Part shown: positions 7,810 through 15,348 of the stretch, piece after piece
How the letters are laid out: each line of letters starts with the position of its first letter
Numbering within the stretch: position 1 is the stretch's first letter
NCBI GenBank assembly: GCA_028285485.1
Contig: JANQPC010000113.1
Location: 1-41,581 of the forward strand
From: Paracoccaceae bacterium
GTDB lineage: Bacteria > Pseudomonadota > Alphaproteobacteria > Rhodobacterales > Rhodobacteraceae
Reading direction: 5' to 3'
Length of the DNA stretch: 41,581 nucleotides
Program-made: the position numbers and the translations under genes
Notes under the pieces: generated by a model
What the model was told of the DNA's origin: nothing
Databases searched by the model: none
What the model saw: only the letters and a program-made list of their open reading frames with translations

Positions 7810-8187
7810 TCACGCCTGCGCTTTGGGCTTATAAGTGGTGTCTTCTGCGATCCGCGCGGATTTCCCGCGGCGCGAGCGCAGGTAGTAAAGCTTGGCGCGG
7901 CGCACACGGCCGCGGCGCACCACCGTGATCGAATCGATGTTCGTGGAGTAGAGGGGGAATACACGTTCCACGCCCTCGCCGAAGGAGATCTTGCGCACCG
8001 TGAAGGAGCCGGCGATGCCGTCCCCGTTCTTGCGGCTGATGCAAACGCCTTCGTAGTTCTGCACGCGGGTGCGCGTGCCTTCGGTAACCTTGTAACCCAC
8101 CCGGATGGTATCGCCCGCTTTGAAATCGGGGATCTCCTTGGCGAGGTCGGCCACCTGCTCGGCTTCGAGCTGTGCGATCAGGTCCAT
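7810..8187 (-). CDS. rplS: 50S ribosomal protein bL19
   Basis: The protein has 125 residues and is a full-length bL19, which sits at the 30S-50S interface. Diagnostic segments are [31 protein letters not shown]-like [31 protein letters not shown] and the basic [23 protein letters not shown] tail. AAGGAT lies upstream of the ATG at 8187. It lies downstream of trmD, the usual trmD-rplS order, though with a 230-base gap that holds a small hairpin close to the ribosome-binding site. Confidence 0.97.
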   Translation of the reverse strand: MDLIAQLEAEQVADLAKEIPDFKAGDTIRVGYKVTEGTRTRVQNYEGVCISRKNGDGIAGSFTVRKISFGEGVERVFPLYSTNIDSITVVRRGRVRRAKLYYLRSRRGKSARIAEDTTYKPKAQA

Positions 8188-8209
8188 CTGACCGGTATCC
8201 TTCTGTTGC

Positions 8210-8227
8210 TCCCGGTTTTGCCCGGGA
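8210..8227 (-). promoter_or_regulatory. Leader hairpin upstream of rplS
   Basis: TCCCGG (8222-8227 read on the minus strand) and CCGGGA (8210-8215) flank GCAAAA, about 22 bases before the rplS start codon. It lies in the 230-base gap between trmD and rplS, where I find no other gene. It could be a translational control element or a minor processing site. Confidence 0.35.
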
Positions 8228-8417
8228 AGGTTGGTGCCGCCTCAGAGCTCTTGGTCTTCTTCCGGGTCCGCCATCGGCGCCCGCCAGAGATCAGGTCGTC
8301 ATTCCTTGCATCGCCGCAACCGGGCCCGAAATGGCATGCCGAAGAAAACCGCCACGAAGAAAGCAACTGCAACGCCGGGTGCGAACGGGCGGGGTATAGG
8401 GGGGCGGGGCTTGCCGA

Positions 8418-9395
8418 TCAACCCTTTTCTGGGCGCTGCCCGGCCTGCCAGGCAAGCCAGGCCAGCGCTGTCCAAGGGTTCGGCGGCAGGGGGGCAGCAA
8501 GGGCATCCTCGGGGCGCAGACTGCCGCCCGGATGGGCGGCGAGAAACGCCTCCAGGCTTGCGGCATCGATCACTGCGCGCACCGCTTCGGGCAGCGCCGA
8601 TGCGGCATGGGCCGCCCAAAGATCGGGCCGCCGCTCTGCCGTCAGCCGCTCGGCAGCCTCGCGCCGCCAGGCCGCCACGCGGCCATGATCGCCCGAGCTT
8701 AAAACCTCAGGAATTTCAAGCCCTTCCCAGGTGGCCGGGCGGGTGAATTGCGGATGTTCCAGAAGCCCGCCCTGAAAGCTTTCTTCCTCAACCGAGGCCG
8801 CGTTGCCCAGAACGCCGGGCCGAAGCCGCAACGCCGCGTCGATCACCGCCTGCGCCGCGATCTCGCCGCCCGAAAGCACGTAGTCGCCAAGCGAAACCTC
8901 CTCGATCCCGAAATGCGTGATCACGCGCTCGTCGAGCCCCTCGAAGCGCCCGCAGATCAGCGTGATGCCCTCGGCCCTGGCAAAGCGGCGGGCCATCGGC
9001 TGGTCGAAGCGCTGCCCCCGCGGGCTTAGATAGATCAGCGGCCAGCGCGCCCGGTCCGCGGGCACCCCCTGCTGCGCGAACCGGATCGCGCGCCCCATGA
9101 TATCCGGCCTGAGCACCATTCCCGCGCCCCCGCCCGCGGGCGTATCGTCCACATTGCGGTGTTTGCCGTCGCCAAAGGGCCGAAGATCAATCGGCTCCAG
9201 CCGCCAGAGCCCGGCATCGAGCGCCTTGCCCGCAAGCGAGAGGCCCAGAACCCCGGGAAACGCCTCGGGAAAAAGCGTGATCACCCGCGCCACCCAGGCG
9301 CCGGCGCGTTCGGGCTGCTCCTCCATCAACGCGCGCGGCGCGGCGGTGGCGCGGATCGAAAGGCGGCCATGGGATTTCGGGGGTGGCTCGCTCAT
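8418..9395 (-). CDS. trmD: tRNA (guanine37-N1)-methyltransferase TrmD
   Basis: The protein, 325 residues as called, methylates G37 of tRNAs with S-adenosylmethionine. The SPOUT trefoil-knot motifs are clear: FPEAFPGVLGLSLAGKALD, NVDDTPAGGGAGMVLRPD, LSPRGQRFDQ, LICGRFEGLDERV and EEVSLGDYVLSGGE. Typical TrmD has 240-270 residues. Here there are about 35 extra residues at the N-terminus (GRLSIRATAAPRALM region) and about 60 at the C-terminus (after the RRPDLW segment). The N-terminal extension is, from memory, usual in Rhodobacteraceae. The ATG at 9395 lacks a strong ribosome-binding site, so the start is less sure than the gene. Confidence 0.95.
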   Translation of the reverse strand: MSEPPPKSHGRLSIRATAAPRALMEEQPERAGAWVARVITLFPEAFPGVLGLSLAGKALDAGLWRLEPIDLRPFGDGKHRNVDDTPAGGGAGMVLRPDIMGRAIRFAQQGVPADRARWPLIYLSPRGQRFDQPMARRFARAEGITLICGRFEGLDERVITHFGIEEVSLGDYVLSGGEIAAQAVIDAALRLRPGVLGNAASVEEESFQGGLLEHPQFTRPATWEGLEIPEVLSSGDHGRVAAWRREAAERLTAERRPDLWAAHAASALPEAVRAVIDAASLEAFLAAHPGGSLRPEDALAAPLPPNPWTALAWLAWQAGQRPEKG

Positions 9396-9468
9396 GCCGG
9401 ACCACGCCCGGCAAGGCCACGCGCCGGGGGCGCGTGCCGCGTGTTCGGAGAAACCTCGTGGGCCACCC

Positions 9469-9981
9469 TCACTCCTCCGGAAAAACGCCCTCGGGCGGAT
9501 CGGCCACGATCCGGCCCCGGGCGATATCCACCGTTGGCACCGCAGCGCGGGTAAAGGGCAAAAGCGCCGGCGCTGGCAGATCCGGCCCCGTCACCTCAAG
9601 GATATCCTGCGCGCCGTGGTTCACCACCGCCTTCACGCGGCCCAGCGCCCGCCCGCCGGTATCCACCACCTCAAGCCCCACAAGATCGGCATGGTAGAAC
9701 TCATCGTCGCCCGCCTCGGGCAGCCGATCGCGATCCACATAAAGCCGTACGCCCTTCAGGGCATCGGCGGCCTCTTTCTGCGCCACGCCCGAAAGCCGGG
9801 CCGAAAGCCCGTTCTTGATCGTGCCGGTCAGCGTGATCTCGAAGCGCCGCGTGCCGTCTTCGCTTTCCAGCGGCCCGTAGCCTGCGATATCCTCGGCCAC
9901 GGCGCAAAAGCTCTTCAGCCGCACCTCGCCGCGCACGCCATAGGCGCCCGCGATGGCTCCCACGCAGACCCGCCCGCTCAC
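9469..9981 (-). CDS. rimM: Ribosome maturation factor RimM
   Basis: The protein has 170 residues and assists 30S assembly by binding uS19. The N-terminal RimM barrel reads [21 protein letters not shown], and the C-terminal PRC-barrel includes [13 protein letters not shown] and [19 protein letters not shown]. The start is the GTG at 9981, which overlaps the stop of the 55-residue ORF upstream (GTGA); a TTG at 9996 is an alternative. It sits between the microprotein gene and trmD in the ribosome-assembly cluster. Confidence 0.95.
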   Translation of the reverse strand: MSGRVCVGAIAGAYGVRGEVRLKSFCAVAEDIAGYGPLESEDGTRRFEITLTGTIKNGLSARLSGVAQKEAADALKGVRLYVDRDRLPEAGDDEFYHADLVGLEVVDTGGRALGRVKAVVNHGAQDILEVTGPDLPAPALLPFTRAAVPTVDIARGRIVADPPEGVFPEE

Positions 9982-10145
9982 GGCAGCCCCCGGCAAAGGC
10001 CGCGGGTATCCACCGTGCCGCCCCGGTCAAGGCAAAGATCCACCAGGCGCACGTGCTGAAACTCCGTGCCGGCCCAGAAGGCGGCGGCACAGAGCGAGAT
10101 CGTGATCCAGCGGCGGATCAGGCCAAGGCCGAGAAAGCGCAGCAC
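9978..10145 (-). CDS. Small membrane-anchored protein of 55 residues between rpsP and rimM
   Basis: The frame starts at GTG (10145) and ends at TGA (9978-9980), overlapping the rimM GTG by the GTGA arrangement used throughout this cluster. It would encode 55 residues: a short hydrophobic N-terminal helix (about residues 3-26, with Arg11-Arg12 inside the first half) and a C-terminal part with Cys38, a Gly-Gly pair at 42-43 and Cys51. That C-x-x-x-GG...C-x-G pattern recalls small periplasmic tails in other proteobacterial microproteins. It fills the gap between rpsP (21 bases upstream) and rimM. No strong ribosome-binding site is visible, so translational coupling to rpsP is possible. Function unknown. 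Confidence 0.65.
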   Translation of the reverse strand: MLRFLGLGLIRRWITISLCAAAFWAGTEFQHVRLVDLCLDRGGTVDTRGLCRGLP

Positions 10146-10166
10146 GGGCGGCCGGGCGGGGGCGGA

Positions 10167-10640
10167 TTACTCCGCCTTCGCCTCTTCGCCCGCGTCTTCA
10201 GCTGCCTCTTCAGCCGCAGCTTCTTCCGCAGGCGCCTCTTCTGCGGCAGCCTCTTCCACGGGGGCCTCTTCTTCAACCGGCGCGGCGGCGGCTTCTTCGG
10301 CCTCGGCGGCCTTCGCGGCCTTCTCCTCGGCGCGCTCCTTGGCCTTCGCGCCGGGCTCCGCCTTCTGAGGGTTGTTGCGGGTCCTCTTCTCCGCCACGCC
10401 CGCGGCTTCCAGCATCCGGCTGATCCGGTCTGTCGGCTGCGCGCCCTGGCCGAGCCAGTATTGCACGCGCTCCATGTTCATCTTCACGCGCTCTTCGCTG
10501 TCTTTCGGCAGAAGCGGGTTGTAGGTGCCGAGCTTCTCGATAAAGCGCCCGTCGCGCGGCATCCGGCTATCGGCGGCCACGATCGAATAATGGGGGCGTT
10601 TCTTTGAGCCGCCGCGGGCGAGGCGAATTTTCATTGCCAT
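10167..10640 (-). CDS. rpsP: 30S ribosomal protein bS16 with a long acidic tail
   Basis: The first 80 or so residues are a normal bS16 ([20 protein letters not shown], then [15 protein letters not shown] and [12 protein letters not shown]). The protein runs to 157 residues because of a tail of about 70 residues made almost only of Ala, Glu and Lys, ending in EEAKAE. Extended bS16 tails are known in alphaproteobacteria; the role is unclear. The ATG at 10640 has GGAG eight bases upstream, favouring MAMK over the internal MKIR start. Chorismate mutase ends 3 bases upstream. Confidence 0.96.
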   Translation of the reverse strand: MAMKIRLARGGSKKRPHYSIVAADSRMPRDGRFIEKLGTYNPLLPKDSEERVKMNMERVQYWLGQGAQPTDRISRMLEAAGVAEKRTRNNPQKAEPGAKAKERAEEKAAKAAEAEEAAAAPVEEEAPVEEAAAEEAPAEEAAAEEAAEDAGEEAKAE

Positions 10641-10643
10641 GGG

Positions 10644-10952
10644 TTAGTCTCCGTTCTTTTCTGCAATTGTTTCATGGTGTTGGATCACTTCCTGGATGAT
10701 GAAAGCCAGGAATTTCTTGGCAAATTCGGGGTCCAGATCGGCCCGTTTGGCCAGGTCTTCAAGCCGTGCGATCTGCGTCGCTTCGCGCGCAGGGTCGGAC
10801 GGGGGAAGGTCATGCGTCGCCTTGAGCCGGCCCACCGCCTGGGTGTGCTTGAACCGCTCGCCCAGCGTGTAGACGAGGATTGCATCGAGCCGGTCGATCG
10901 ATTGGCGGTGTTCGGCGAGGATCTCGGCCGCGCGCTGGGTGGTATCGGTCAT
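10644..10952 (-). CDS. Chorismate mutase (AroQ type)
   Basis: The protein has 102 residues and is a single AroQ helical domain, converting chorismate to prephenate for Phe and Tyr synthesis. The helix-1 pattern HRQSIDRLDAILVYTLGERFKHTQAVGRLK carries the expected Arg and Lys residues for the active site, and the C-terminal helix reads FLAFIIQEVIQHHETI. The ATG at 10952 overlaps the stop of the GNAT gene upstream by 4 bases (ATGA). Its place between ffh and rpsP is, from memory, common in Rhodobacteraceae. Confidence 0.92.
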   Translation of the reverse strand: MTDTTQRAAEILAEHRQSIDRLDAILVYTLGERFKHTQAVGRLKATHDLPPSDPAREATQIARLEDLAKRADLDPEFAKKFLAFIIQEVIQHHETIAEKNGD

Positions 10953-11536
10953 TGCAAGCGGCCTTTCGCAAGGTCATGGCGGTACACGAAGGCGGTATCG
11001 GTTGGGTCCAGCGCGGCCTCGGCGGCGGCATCGCGCGCCGCGCCCAGCCGTTCGGCCAGGCGGGCCGAGCGGGTGTTGGCGTGATCGACATAGCTGACCA
11101 GCGTGCTCAACCCCAGCGCGCCCCGCGCATGTTCCATTGCCGCGCGGCACGCCTCGAAGATGAAGCCTTTGCCTTCACCGGCCTCGGTGGCCATGTAGCC
11201 CAGCTCCGGCTCCCGGTCCCCCGGCTCAAAGCCAAGGCCCACAAAGCCCAGAACCCTGCCCTCGGCGCGTGCCGCCACCGTCCACCAGCCATGGCCGCGC
11301 AGGATCCAGGTGGCCGTCATCTGCATGAACTCGGCCCAGGCCACCTCGCGCGCCATCGGCCCGCCGATCCCGTCGCTGCGGGGGCCCATGGCGATCTCGG
11401 CAAAGGCGGGAAAGTCGGCAAGGGCGGGTGCGCGCAGGCGAAGCCGCGCGGTTTCCAGCACCGGCACCGCGCTCGCGATCCTGGCCGCATGGGCCAAGGC
11501 GGGCCCGGGCGTGGGGTTTTCATGGGCAAAGCTCAT
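10949..11536 (-). CDS. GNAT acetyltransferase, fifth of five in tandem (RimJ/RimL-like)
   Basis: The protein has 195 residues. It shows the RimJ/RimL layout: VLETARLRLRAPALADFPAF near the N-terminus, an EPELGY strand, the acetyl-CoA loop GEGKGFIFEA, and the C-terminal SYVDHANTRSARLAERLGA. It has an N-terminal extension of about 20 residues compared with its four neighbours. Start and stop overlap both neighbours by ATGA. The family acetylates protein N-termini or small molecules; the target here is unknown. Confidence 0.88.
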   Translation of the reverse strand: MSFAHENPTPGPALAHAARIASAVPVLETARLRLRAPALADFPAFAEIAMGPRSDGIGGPMAREVAWAEFMQMTATWILRGHGWWTVAARAEGRVLGFVGLGFEPGDREPELGYMATEAGEGKGFIFEACRAAMEHARGALGLSTLVSYVDHANTRSARLAERLGAARDAAAEAALDPTDTAFVYRHDLAKGRLQ

Positions 11537-12084
11537 CGAAGCGCCTCCGGGGCCGGGTGGCGAAACACCAGATCATCGATCGCAGGATCTTCGGCGGAAT
11601 GGGGCGGAACGGCGGCGCCGGGATCGCGCCGGGCGCCCATCCGTTCGGCCAGCGCTATGGAGCGGGCGTTTTCGCTGTTGATGTAGCTCACCGCAGTATC
11701 CCAGCCCAATACGTCATAGGCATAGGCCCGGCTTGCCAGCGCGGCCTCGTAGGCAAAGCCTTTGCCCTCGGCCTCCGGCACCCAGATCGTCCACCCGATC
11801 TCGCGTTCGGGCCAATCGGCAGGGTGCCAGGGGCCCACCATGCCAAGCGCTGCGTTCGATCCCTTTTCGCATAGGATGAACGAGCCATAGCCGCGCAGCG
11901 CCCACATGCCCGCCACGTGACAAAACCCGCGCCACGCCGCGCGCACGCCTCCGGGCCCGCCGATATAGCGCGCACGCGGGCTGCCATAGAAGGCTTCCCA
12001 AACCGGATAGTCGGCGGGTTCCGGGGCGCGCAGGGTCAGGCGCTCGGTTTCCAGCACGGGCGCCCCTGTCAGCGTAACGGTCAT
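11533..12084 (-). CDS. GNAT acetyltransferase, fourth of five in tandem (RimJ/RimL-like)
   Basis: The protein has 183 residues with VLETERLTLRAPEPADYPVW, the PEREIGWTIW strand, the acetyl-CoA loop AEGKGFAYEA and SYINSENARSIALAERMGA. The ATG at 12084 is chosen over the GTG at 12090 because GGAGG precedes it at a good distance and it makes an ATGA overlap with the gene upstream. It is closest in wording to the first gene of the array (both have a Y-A-Y/A-Y-E-V-L-G-W segment), which suggests these two are a duplicate pair. Confidence 0.88.
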   Translation of the reverse strand: MTVTLTGAPVLETERLTLRAPEPADYPVWEAFYGSPRARYIGGPGGVRAAWRGFCHVAGMWALRGYGSFILCEKGSNAALGMVGPWHPADWPEREIGWTIWVPEAEGKGFAYEAALASRAYAYDVLGWDTAVSYINSENARSIALAERMGARRDPGAAVPPHSAEDPAIDDLVFRHPAPEALR

Positions 12085-12614
12085 AGCCACGCCTCCTGCG
12101 CATGGCGGTACACAAGCGTCTGTGCCGCCGTTTCACCGTCTGGCAGCGGGGCGTCGGGGTCGTGCACCGCCCCCAGCCGTTCCGCCAGCCGGATGGATCG
12201 GGTGTTTTCGGGCGTGATGTAGCTGACAAGCGTGGTCAGCCCGCGCGCGGCAAAGGCCCAGCGCAGAACCGCCTGCGCAGCCTCGAACGCGATGCCCTTG
12301 CCCTCGGCGGGGGCCATCAGCGTCCACCCCAGTTCCACTTCGGGGAACTCGGCGGGCTGGGTGATCGCGATCTCGCCCCAATAGGTGCCGCCAGAGCGCG
12401 CTTCGATCGACCAGGCGCCATGGCCCTGCAACGCCCAGCCGCCCACTGCCGCCGAGAATTCGCGCCAGGCCTGCCCGCGGCCCAGCCGCCCGGTGGAAAA
12501 CAGCGCGCGGTCCGAGGCGCAATGTGCCGCGAAAGCTTTGAAATCGCTCATCCGCGGGGCGCGCAGGCGCGTGCGCTCGGTCTCCAGCATCGGGATGGTG
12601 AGCGCAGAGGTCAT
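12081..12614 (-). CDS. GNAT acetyltransferase, third of five in tandem (RimJ/RimL-like)
   Basis: The protein has 177 residues: MLETERTRLRAPRMSDFKAF, the VELGWTLM strand, the acetyl-CoA loop AEGKGIAFEA and SYITPENTRSIRLAERLGA. It keeps the W-x-L-x-G-x-G segment (WALQGHGAW) shared by all five. The ATG at 12614 overlaps the upstream stop by 4 bases. No distinguishing substrate motif is visible. Confidence 0.88.
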   Translation of the reverse strand: MTSALTIPMLETERTRLRAPRMSDFKAFAAHCASDRALFSTGRLGRGQAWREFSAAVGGWALQGHGAWSIEARSGGTYWGEIAITQPAEFPEVELGWTLMAPAEGKGIAFEAAQAVLRWAFAARGLTTLVSYITPENTRSIRLAERLGAVHDPDAPLPDGETAAQTLVYRHAQEAWL

Positions 12615-13138
12615 GCGGCGGCATCCTCTGCGGCCAGAACGAAGCGGCGCGCATTGGGCAGATGCGCGGGCAGCGCAGCACCTGCATCCTCAACACCGCC
12701 AAGCCGCGCCGCCATGCGCAGCGAGGCGGCATTCTCACGGTCGATGATCGCCACCAGCGGCGCCTCGTGGCGCGCGTTCCAGGCGCGCAGCACCGCGCGC
12801 GCGGCCTCGGTGGCATAGCCCTGCCCGGTGCGCGCGGCGTCCCAGATCGTCCAGGTCATCTCCGGCTCGCTGCTGCCGGGAAGCGCCATGGGTCCCACAT
12901 GGCCGAAGGCGCCACCGCCCGCCGTGATCGCATAGCGCCCGTAGCCGCGCATATCCCAGTGGCCGATCATCGCGCAGAACTGCTCGAACACACGGTGCTC
13001 GGGCAGCGGCCCGCCCACGCCCGCGGTGCGTTCGCCGGTGTAATAGGCGCAATAGGCCGGGAAATCGCCAGAGACGAAGCCGCGCAGGATCAGCCGCTCC
13101 GTCTCAATCGTCTCCGGCATGCTGCGCTCAACCGTCAT
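12611..13138 (-). CDS. GNAT acetyltransferase, second of five in tandem (RimJ/RimL-like)
   Basis: The protein has 175 residues: TIETERLILRGFVSGDFPAY, the GHWDMRGYGRYAI segment, PEMTWTIWD, the acetyl-CoA loop RTGQGYATEAARAVL and IIDRENAASLRMAARLGG. The ATG at 13138 overlaps the upstream stop by 4 bases. It is the most divergent of the five in its last third. Confidence 0.88.
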   Translation of the reverse strand: MTVERSMPETIETERLILRGFVSGDFPAYCAYYTGERTAGVGGPLPEHRVFEQFCAMIGHWDMRGYGRYAITAGGGAFGHVGPMALPGSSEPEMTWTIWDAARTGQGYATEAARAVLRAWNARHEAPLVAIIDRENAASLRMAARLGGVEDAGAALPAHLPNARRFVLAAEDAAA

Positions 13139-13677
13139 GGCCCGGCCTCCGGGCCAACATGGCGCCAGATTTGCAGCGTGCCGAATTCGGCATGCACGAA
13201 ATCGCGCTCATAGGTCGCCCCCATGCGCTTGGCCAGCGCGATGGAGCGGGCATTGTCTGGCATCGAGCAACTGATGGCCGTGGTCCAGCCCAGCACCTCA
13301 TAGGCATAGCGGCGCGAGAAGCAGGCCGCCTCAAAGGCCACCCCGCGCCCCTCGGCGCCTGCGAAGACAGACCAGGCAATCTCCGGCTCCGGCCAGCCAT
13401 CGGGCTGCATCGGGCCTACGATGCCCAGCGGTTCGCCGCTGTCGCGATCTGCGATCATCCAGCGCCCAAAGCCGCGCAAGTGCCAATGCCCGATCAGCGC
13501 GGCGAGCGACTGGAAGGCCGAGGATCGCGGGTAGGGCCCGCCCACGCCCTTGGAACGATCTGATCCGCGGAACGCCGCATAGGCCTCAAAATCCGAAAGC
13601 TGAGGTGCACGGTATAGCAGCCGGCCTTCCTCAAAGGTCGGGATCTCGATCGTGGTATGGGCGCGGGGCGCGATCAC
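13135..13677 (-). CDS. GNAT acetyltransferase, first of five in tandem (RimJ/RimL-like)
   Basis: The protein has 180 residues: EGRLLYRAPQLSDFEAYAAF, GHWHLRGFGRWMI, PEIAWSVF, the acetyl-CoA loop AEGRGVAFEA and SMPDNARSIALAKRMGA. Its ATG at 13677 overlaps the ffh stop (ATGA), so it is translationally coupled to the SRP protein gene. Expression should follow ffh, though with which protein target is unknown. Confidence 0.88.
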   Translation of the reverse strand: MIAPRAHTTIEIPTFEEGRLLYRAPQLSDFEAYAAFRGSDRSKGVGGPYPRSSAFQSLAALIGHWHLRGFGRWMIADRDSGEPLGIVGPMQPDGWPEPEIAWSVFAGAEGRGVAFEAACFSRRYAYEVLGWTTAISCSMPDNARSIALAKRMGATYERDFVHAEFGTLQIWRHVGPEAGP

Positions 13678-15167
13678 TTCTTCTTCCCAAAGCCGGAAAG
13701 CCCGGGCGGCAGCTGCATGCCGCCCCCGCCGCCAAGCCCCGGCAACCCGCCGGGCATGCGGCCCATCTGCGCTTTCGCCGCCTCGATCTCGGCATCGCTG
13801 GGCATCGCGCCGCCCTTGCCGCCGAACATGCCGCCCATCTGGCGCATGAGGCCCTTTTTGCCCATCTTCCCCATCTTCTTCATCATGTCCGACATCTGCC
13901 GGTGCATCTTAAGAAGCTTGTTGAGGTCGCTCACCTCCATGCCGGCCCCCGCCGCGATACGCTTCTTGCGGCTGGCCTGCAGGAGCTGGGGATTGGCGCG
14001 TTCGCGCTTCGTCATCGATTGGATCAGCGCGATCTGCTGGCGGATCACCTTGTCTTCGAACCCGGCATTTTCCATCTGGGCCTTCATCTTGCCCATGCCC
14101 GGCATCATTCCCATGATGCCTTCCATCCCGCCCATCTTCAGCATCTGGTCCAGCTGCTGGCGCAGGTCGTTCATGTTGAACTGGCCCTTCTGGAAGCGCT
14201 TCATCATGCGCTCGGCCTGTTCCTGTTCGATCGTCTCCTGCGCCTTCTCGACGAGGCTGACGATATCGCCCATGCCGAGGATGCGGCCCGCGATCCGCTC
14301 GGGGTGGAACTCCTCCAGCGCATCCATCTTTTCGCCGAGGCCCACGAACTTGATCGGCTGGCCGGTCACCGCACGCATCGAAAGCGCCGCACCGCCGCGC
14401 CCGTCGCCATCCATCCGGGTCAGCACAACGCCCGAGATGCCGATCCGCTCGTCGAAGTTTTCGGCCGTGTTCACCGCGTCCTGGCCCGTAAGCCCGTCCA
14501 CCACCAGAAGCGTCTCGCGCGGCACCGCCACGTCGCGCACCTGCTCCACCTGGGTCATCAGCTCTTCGTCGATCGAAAGCCGGCCTGCGGTATCGAGCAT
14601 GTATACGTCATAGCCGCCCAGCGTGGCCTGCTGCTTGGCGCGCTTGGCGATATCAACGGGCGTCTGCCCCGGCACGATCGGCAGGGTGTCCACCCCGATC
14701 TGCTGGCCGAGAATCGCAAGCTGCTCCATCGCCGCGGGGCGGTTCGTATCGAGCGAAGCCATGAGGATGCGCTTGCCGTTCTTCTCGGTCAGCCGCTTGG
14801 CAAGCTTGGCGGTTGTCGTCGTTTTCCCCGAACCCTGCAGGCCCACCATCAGGATCGGCGCAGGCGGGCTGTCAATCTTCAGCTCCCCCGGCTCAGGGTT
14901 ATCGCCCGCAAGCACGTGCACAAGCTCGTCATGGACGATTTTCACCACCTGCTGGCCGGGGGTGACCGATTTCGTCACCGCCTGGCCCGTGGCTTTCTCC
15001 TGAACCGCCTTTACGAAATCCCGCGCCACGGGCAGCGAAACGTCGGCCTCCAGAAGCGCCACGCGCACCTCGCGCAGGGCCGTCTTGACGTCCTCCTCGG
15101 AAAGCGCGCCCTGCTTGGTCAGCCGGTCGAATACGCCTGACAGGCGTTCGGACAGATTTTCAAACAT
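13674..15167 (-). CDS. ffh: Signal recognition particle protein Ffh
   Basis: The protein has 497 residues. It shows the N domain, the GTPase G domain with P-loop GLQGSGKTTTTAKLA near residue 107, DTNRPAAMEQL, DTAGRL and the TRMDGDGRGGAALS segment, and a methionine-rich M domain with the SRP RNA-binding GAGMEVSDLNKLLK region. The C-terminus is rich in Gly, Met and Lys. It targets nascent membrane proteins to FtsY and SecYEG. The ATG at 15167 has GGGAGGG about nine bases upstream; the open frame beyond it has no such site. It heads the minus-strand chain that runs to rpmE. Confidence 0.97.
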   Translation of the reverse strand: MFENLSERLSGVFDRLTKQGALSEEDVKTALREVRVALLEADVSLPVARDFVKAVQEKATGQAVTKSVTPGQQVVKIVHDELVHVLAGDNPEPGELKIDSPPAPILMVGLQGSGKTTTTAKLAKRLTEKNGKRILMASLDTNRPAAMEQLAILGQQIGVDTLPIVPGQTPVDIAKRAKQQATLGGYDVYMLDTAGRLSIDEELMTQVEQVRDVAVPRETLLVVDGLTGQDAVNTAENFDERIGISGVVLTRMDGDGRGGAALSMRAVTGQPIKFVGLGEKMDALEEFHPERIAGRILGMGDIVSLVEKAQETIEQEQAERMMKRFQKGQFNMNDLRQQLDQMLKMGGMEGIMGMMPGMGKMKAQMENAGFEDKVIRQQIALIQSMTKRERANPQLLQASRKKRIAAGAGMEVSDLNKLLKMHRQMSDMMKKMGKMGKKGLMRQMGGMFGGKGGAMPSDAEIEAAKAQMGRMPGGLPGLGGGGGMQLPPGLSGFGKKK

Positions 15168-15270
15168 GGGGCGTAGCCCTCCCTGATGATGTCGGCATGC
15201 GCTCAAGATGGGCACGTACCGGCAAAACGCCAAACGCCCCCACGGGCGAAACCTCGCTGGTGGGGGGCGA

Positions 15271-15312
15271 TCCCGGGCCTGGCCCGGGACCGGAAGCTTC
15301 ACGCACTTCCGG
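15271..15312. repeat. 19-bp palindrome and adjacent hairpin upstream of ffh
   Basis: TCCCGGGCCTGGCCCGGGA (15271-15289) is a perfect odd-length palindrome. CCGGAAG (15290-15296) and CTTCCGG (15306-15312) form a second stem directly beside it. They lie between the membrane protein gene and ffh on the minus strand. The first resembles GC-rich inverted repeats that recur between genes in alphaproteobacteria (from memory). No U-run follows. Confidence 0.6.
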
Positions 15313-15348
15313 CTGTGGCGCGCGGGTTACGCCCCGCGGCGCGGCCTG

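Noticed and set aside
8337-8746. Plus-strand frame starting MPKKTATKKATATPGANG
   Set aside because: The Lys/Ala/Thr start looks histone-like, but there is no ribosome-binding site and most of it is antisense to trmD.
13605-15140. 511-codon plus-strand open frame, His- and Leu-rich
   Set aside because: It is antisense to ffh, which has clear motifs. Long antisense frames are common in GC-rich DNA with biased third positions.
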